Source: Ruminococcus sp. UBA7013 (GTDB lineage Bacteria > Bacillota > Clostridia > Oscillospirales > Ruminococcaceae). From it: a stretch of DNA of 40,099 nt. The DNA lies in NCBI GenBank assembly GCA_002449585.1, contig DJXD01000074.1:1-40099 (forward strand), given 5' to 3'. Positions 40,024 to 40,099 of this stretch are shown here, piece by piece (positions within the stretch are counted from its first letter, which is position 1; every line of letters begins with the position of its first letter). The notes under the pieces were generated by a model. The model was not told the DNA's origin. It was given only the letters and a program-made list of their open reading frames with translations, and did no database searches. A program made the position numbers and the translations under genes.

Positions 40024-40099
40024 TCCGTGACATCCTCCCCCGCCTAAAGAGGCGGGGGCTTCCTCCCGCAAAAACGGGCAGTCGGTTCCTGCTCGACAG
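40024..40099 (-). mobile_element. Probable right end of an IS200/IS605-family (TnpB-type) element
   Basis: CCCCCGCCT pairs with AGGCGGGGG (40037-40058) in a perfect 9-bp hairpin, beside a second small CCCG/CGGG hairpin (40065-40078). A G+C-rich hairpin with flanking ATGTCAC-type end is typical of the right end/omegaRNA of TnpB elements. On the minus strand the element would end here and the rest lies beyond the window edge. It abuts the broken LRR-dockerin gene. The transposase gene is not visible. Confidence 0.6.

Noticed and set aside
1..40099. tRNA, rRNA or known riboswitch
   Set aside because: No cloverleaf, rRNA signature or riboswitch consensus was recognised in the intergenic stretches by eye.

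Overview
The window looks like a chromosomal segment of a low-GC, Gram-positive, fibre-degrading gut or rumen bacterium, most likely Ruminococcus or a close relative in the Oscillospiraceae. This is inferred from content: four apparently intact genes and one broken gene with type I dockerin modules, a PL9 pectate lyase with a ricin-type carbohydrate-binding module and Ser-rich linker, BspA-like leucine-rich-repeat proteins, lipoproteins with Firmicutes lipoboxes, an HrcA/CIRCE heat-shock element, and strong A+T-rich sigma-A promoters (TTGACA, 17 bp, usually an extended -10). No rRNA, tRNA or cohesin/scaffoldin gene was found.

Layout. 1-3.6 kb: end of a Pro/Glu-rich protein, a uridine-kinase-type P-loop kinase, an EamA transporter and an overlapping GldG-like lipoprotein. 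3.6-7.3 kb (minus strand): a Cthe_2159-type beta-helix lipoprotein and a dockerin protein. 7.5-12.3 kb: four genes chained by 4-nt overlaps, comprising two sugar-type ABC permeases, an HlyD/RND-type adaptor and a reduced MacB-like protein, with no ATPase or binding protein in the operon. 12.8-14.3 kb: the strongly promoted PL9 pectate lyase. 14.5-17.4 kb: a cytoplasmic LRR protein, nadA and mnmA. 17.5-19.8 kb (minus): a sugar-binding lipoprotein behind a Cache sensor that has no output domain. 19.9-23 kb: ECF sigma factor, probable membrane anti-sigma partner, dockerin-serpin. 23.2-24.8 kb: glf and an Hsp20 gene with CIRCE.

25-30.7 kb is the most unusual part. A 933-residue surface protein carries two Tp47-like repeats, each with a DAVSSATT motif resembling the ApbE flavinylation signal. 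It is followed on the same strand by a lipoprotein ApbE (FAD:protein FMN transferase), a NusG-domain-II protein and a Gx-type membrane protein, and it is divergent from a flavodoxin gene. Both divergent promoters have a similar AGTCAGC dyad near +1. I read this as a candidate extracytoplasmic flavoprotein or electron-transfer module with a new type of flavin carrier. That is inference and needs biochemical proof.

30.7-40.1 kb: a hypothetical gene, a dockerin protein with a large unrecognised domain, then an operon ending in aroC (two-repeat lipoprotein, LRR protein, unknown protein, truncated LRR protein, chorismate synthase), an LRR-dockerin protein, and a convergent LRR-dockerin fragment cut at its 5' side by what looks like the end of an IS200/IS605-type element at the window edge.

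Taken together the window encodes plant cell-wall (especially pectin) interaction at the surface, sugar uptake and sensing, protection by a dockerin-serpin under an ECF switch, and a putative surface flavin module, mixed with housekeeping genes.
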